Shown in pieces: positions 7,056 to 8,626 of a stretch of DNA of 8,626 nucleotides. The position numbers were made by a program, and so were the translations under genes. This DNA is from Chitinophagales bacterium (GTDB taxonomy: Bacteria > Bacteroidota > Bacteroidia > Chitinophagales > UBA2359). Where the stretch lies: assembly GCA_020631035.1 (NCBI GenBank), contig JAHDIA010000231.1, positions 1 to 8,626 of the forward strand. Reading direction: 5' to 3'. The number at the start of each line of letters is the position of its first letter. The first letter of the stretch is position 1. The notes under the pieces were generated by a model. The model ran no database searches. It saw only the letters and a program-made list of their open reading frames with translations, and was not told the origin of the DNA.

Positions 7056-7224
7056 AACTCCAAAAATATTAGCAGGTCAGAAATGAAAAAGGGATATGTT
7101 GGCGTTGACGATAGTGGAAAACACATGAGTGAAATACTAAGTGATTTTTTTCAATGATCCCCAAACACCCCAAGTAGATGGTGCAGACCTCAAACACGAA
7201 AATCTCAAAGTACTTAACATTTAA
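7056..7224 (+). pseudogene. 3' remnant of an LRR (STM4015-like) gene, truncated and frameshifted
   Basis: After a stop at 7053, one frame reads NSKNISRSEMKKGYVGVDD, continues to HMSEILSDFF, and ends at a TGA (7155). Skipping one base in the T7 run (7145-7151) lets it continue as NDPQTPQVDGADLKHENLKVLNI to a TAA at 7222-7224. The words KNISRS and LKHENLKVLNI resemble the C-terminal VNLSRN and LKHLNL of the intact gene that starts 12 bases downstream. I read it as the tail of a tandem paralogue whose 5' part was lost at or before the GC-shifted tract. A short intact peptide gene (24 residues from ATG 7083) is the alternative. No promoter is recognised. Confidence 0.4.
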
Positions 7225-7236
7225 AACCCCAACAAA

Positions 7237-8166
7237 ATGTCTATAGAAAAACACCTAGCAACATTCAACAACAAAAAAGTCGAGGACTTTGACCCAGCCA
7301 AAGGCATCGAAAACCTAGATACGGTTTACCGACTTAGAACAGATTATGAGCAAACACCCATTGAGGAAATAGCCAATGCATTTTTGGCAGACCCCAAAGT
7401 AAGCGAAGTGGAAGAACTCATCATTGGTTGGTGGAATTCGGATGGAGAATCAGATGTTGGCCCAGAAGCGATCACTGACATCCTGCTTGCCCAAAAGGAC
7501 AAACTGCCCAATTTAAAATACTTGATGTTGGGCGACATCACCTATGACGAAAACGAAATGAGTTGGATTACCACAGGCGACATCAGTGCCTTTATTGCCT
7601 CCTTTCCACAACTCATCCACCTACAAATCAGAACAGGCGACGAAGAACCCCTTGATTTGGGAGAATTTAAGAGTGAGCATTTAAAAACCCTCATTTTTGA
7701 GACAGGTGGCTTGCCAAAGAGTTCGCTCAAACAACTATTAGAGGCCGACCTGCCCAATTTGGAACATCTCGAAATTTGGTTGGGAGCCAGAAACTATGGT
7801 TACAACTGTTCACTTGAGCATTTTGCCCCACTCCTAGAAGGTGGCTTGTTTCCCAAACTCAAACACCTCGGTTTGTGCAATAGCGAAATACAAAACCAAA
7901 TTACTGAGGCAGTCGTCAATGCGCCCATCTTGGACCGAATCGAATCACTCGATTTGTCTAGGGGCAACATAAGCGACGAAGGCGCACAACTTTTGTTAGA
8001 CAGTCCCAAAATCAAAGCCCTCAAACACCTCAATTTGGACCACCACTATCTATCAGATGAAATGATTGAAAACTTGACTAACTTAATGGGCGACAAGGTC
8101 AATCTTTCGAGAAACAAAAGCAAAGACCGCTATGCCGAAAGTCGTTATATCGAAGTTTCGGAATAA
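7237..8166 (+). CDS. STM4015-family leucine-rich-repeat protein
   Basis: This 309-residue protein has no signal peptide and no membrane segment, so it is probably cytoplasmic. Family landmarks run through it: LIIGWW (61-66), MLGDITYDENEMSWI (97-111), LIFETGGLP (152-160), LPNLEHLEIWLGARNYG (172-188), FPKLKHLGLCNSEIQ (205-219), LDLSRGNISDEGAQLL (238-253), LNLDHHYLSDEM (265-276), and an ending RYIEVSE (303-309). These are degenerate LRR units of about 25-30 residues. The length matches STM4015 proteins of Salmonella and actinobacteria. In those genomes the gene often sits beside STM4011-4014-type genes; none is seen here. The biochemical role is unknown, and LRR folds usually bind proteins. The gene starts 12 bases after an LRR remnant and is followed by a paralogue, so it belongs to a local tandem family. 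Its GC content looks somewhat higher than that of the genes to the left. Confidence 0.88.
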   Translation: MSIEKHLATFNNKKVEDFDPAKGIENLDTVYRLRTDYEQTPIEEIANAFLADPKVSEVEELIIGWWNSDGESDVGPEAITDILLAQKDKLPNLKYLMLGDITYDENEMSWITTGDISAFIASFPQLIHLQIRTGDEEPLDLGEFKSEHLKTLIFETGGLPKSSLKQLLEADLPNLEHLEIWLGARNYGYNCSLEHFAPLLEGGLFPKLKHLGLCNSEIQNQITEAVVNAPILDRIESLDLSRGNISDEGAQLLLDSPKIKALKHLNLDHHYLSDEMIENLTNLMGDKVNLSRNKSKDRYAESRYIEVSE

Positions 8167-8177
8167 TTTCATTTTCC

Positions 8178-8212
8178 TAGATGTGACATTTCTTTAAGAA
8201 ATGTCACATCTA
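8178..8212. terminator. Perfect 16-bp hairpin between the two LRR genes
   Basis: TAGATGTGACATTTCT (8178-8193) pairs perfectly with AGAAATGTCACATCTA (8197-8212) around the loop TTA. It starts 12 bases after the stop at 8166 and ends 19 bases before the ATG at 8232. The sequence after it is AATTTAAATT, not a clean T-run. It may act as a weak terminator, an RNA-stability element or a processing site that sets unequal expression of the two genes. Confidence 0.5.
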
Positions 8213-8231
8213 AATTTAAATTCCCCAAATA

Positions 8232-8626
8232 ATGTCTATACACCTAGTCAATTTTGATCCTAAAGTTAAAATGGATGGCTCTCAAAAACACTATGTCATC
8301 CAAATAGATTATGATGTTGAAAATCCCCAAGCACTACTACAAATCTTTTTTAACAATGAAAAAGTTTCGGTAGTCGAAACTTTGTTTTTCGAATGGGGCA
8401 AATACGAAGACTATGTAGAGGAATTACTAGAAATAATCATTGCCAATAAAGACAAACTGCCCAATCTAAAAGATTTATGGCTACCCGAAACTTATGGTAT
8501 GCCCATCATCGAAGCCTTGCCCAGTTTGGAAGAGCTTACCCTAAATATTGTCGATGTAAAAAAAATCACACATCCCAATCTACAAACCCTTATCCTAGCA
8601 GAAAACCACATAAGCAAAGAAAGCAT
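8232..8626 (+). CDS. LRR protein, paralogue of the preceding gene (5' part only, cut by the right edge)
   Basis: 131 codons are open from the ATG at 8232 to the window end. The N-terminus MSIHLVNFDP parallels MSIEKHLATF of the upstream gene. LLEIIIANKDKLPNLKDLWL aligns with its LLAQKDKLPNLKYLML, including nearly identical DNA around GACAAACTGCCCAAT. Further LRR words follow: LPSLEELTLNIV, then HPNLQTLILAENHIS. The N-terminal part is shorter than in STM4015 proteins, so this is a diverged relative rather than a recent exact copy. There is no signal peptide. The shared leader and the 65-base gap suggest co-transcription, modulated by the hairpin between them. Confidence 0.75.
   Translation, partial: MSIHLVNFDPKVKMDGSQKHYVIQIDYDVENPQALLQIFFNNEKVSVVETLFFEWGKYEDYVEELLEIIIANKDKLPNLKDLWLPETYGMPIIEALPSLEELTLNIVDVKKITHPNLQTLILAENHISKES

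Larger units (their letters stand above)
7219..8240 (+). repeat. Duplicated leader at the starts of the two LRR genes (copies 7219-7245 and 8214-8240)
   Basis: Both copies have ATTTAAA, then CCCCAA, then an A-rich spacer and ATGTCTATA, with only small indels. After the start codon both continue with CACCTAG, interrupted in the first copy by GAAAAA. The shared leader in front of paralogous genes indicates tandem duplication. The span given covers both copies. Confidence 0.6.

Overview
The window reads as chromosomal DNA of a Bacteroidota bacterium, probably the Saprospiria branch (Saprospira/Lewinella/Aureispira type). The signs are AT-rich DNA, gene starts without convincing Shine-Dalgarno sites, three TAnnTTTG-type -7 boxes in intergenic DNA, a C-terminal type IX secretion (T9SS) sorting domain, and an alternative-complex-III-type cytochrome c. 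The lineage call is inference from protein families; there is no rRNA or tRNA here.

Layout. At the left edge a minus-strand gene enters from outside: the N-terminus of a secreted monohaem cytochrome c domain like that opening ActA of alternative complex III. A divergent intergenic region with one -7 box per direction separates it from a plus-strand DUF2279 envelope protein (728-1831). After an untranslated gap with an imperfect hairpin comes a CarH/LitR-type MerR regulator with a complete set of cobalamin-binding signatures (2054-2995). Convergent to it lies a long alpha-helical protein of unknown function (minus, 3056-4548). Its N-terminal reading frame is broken twice; only the part below 4432 is in one frame. 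Divergent from that is a large secreted protein (4766-6226) with an Ig/cadherin-like domain, two EF-hand/dockerin-like calcium loops, a cohesin-like region and a T9SS sorting domain. A small secreted protein (6324-6677) follows; nearly all of its mature part resembles a lone sorting-domain fold. A strong rho-independent terminator closes this block.

The right part is accessory in character. A tract of about 270 bp (6735-7002) has clearly higher GC than its surroundings and no recognisable protein; it may be a mobile-element or structured-RNA remnant, possibly group II intron-like. It abuts the 3' remnant of a leucine-rich-repeat (LRR) gene (7056-7224). Then come an intact STM4015-family LRR gene (7237-8166), a 16-bp perfect hairpin, and the start of another LRR paralogue (8232 onward, cut by the window edge). 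The two intact starts share a duplicated leader, which points to a tandem family expanding by local duplication.

No complete novel defence or biosynthetic system can be claimed. The points most worth a second look are the double frameshift in the helical-protein gene, the isolated CarH-like photoreceptor candidate, the decaying and expanding LRR array beside the GC-shifted tract, and the combination of calcium loops, cohesin-like region and T9SS domain beside a free-standing sorting-like domain.
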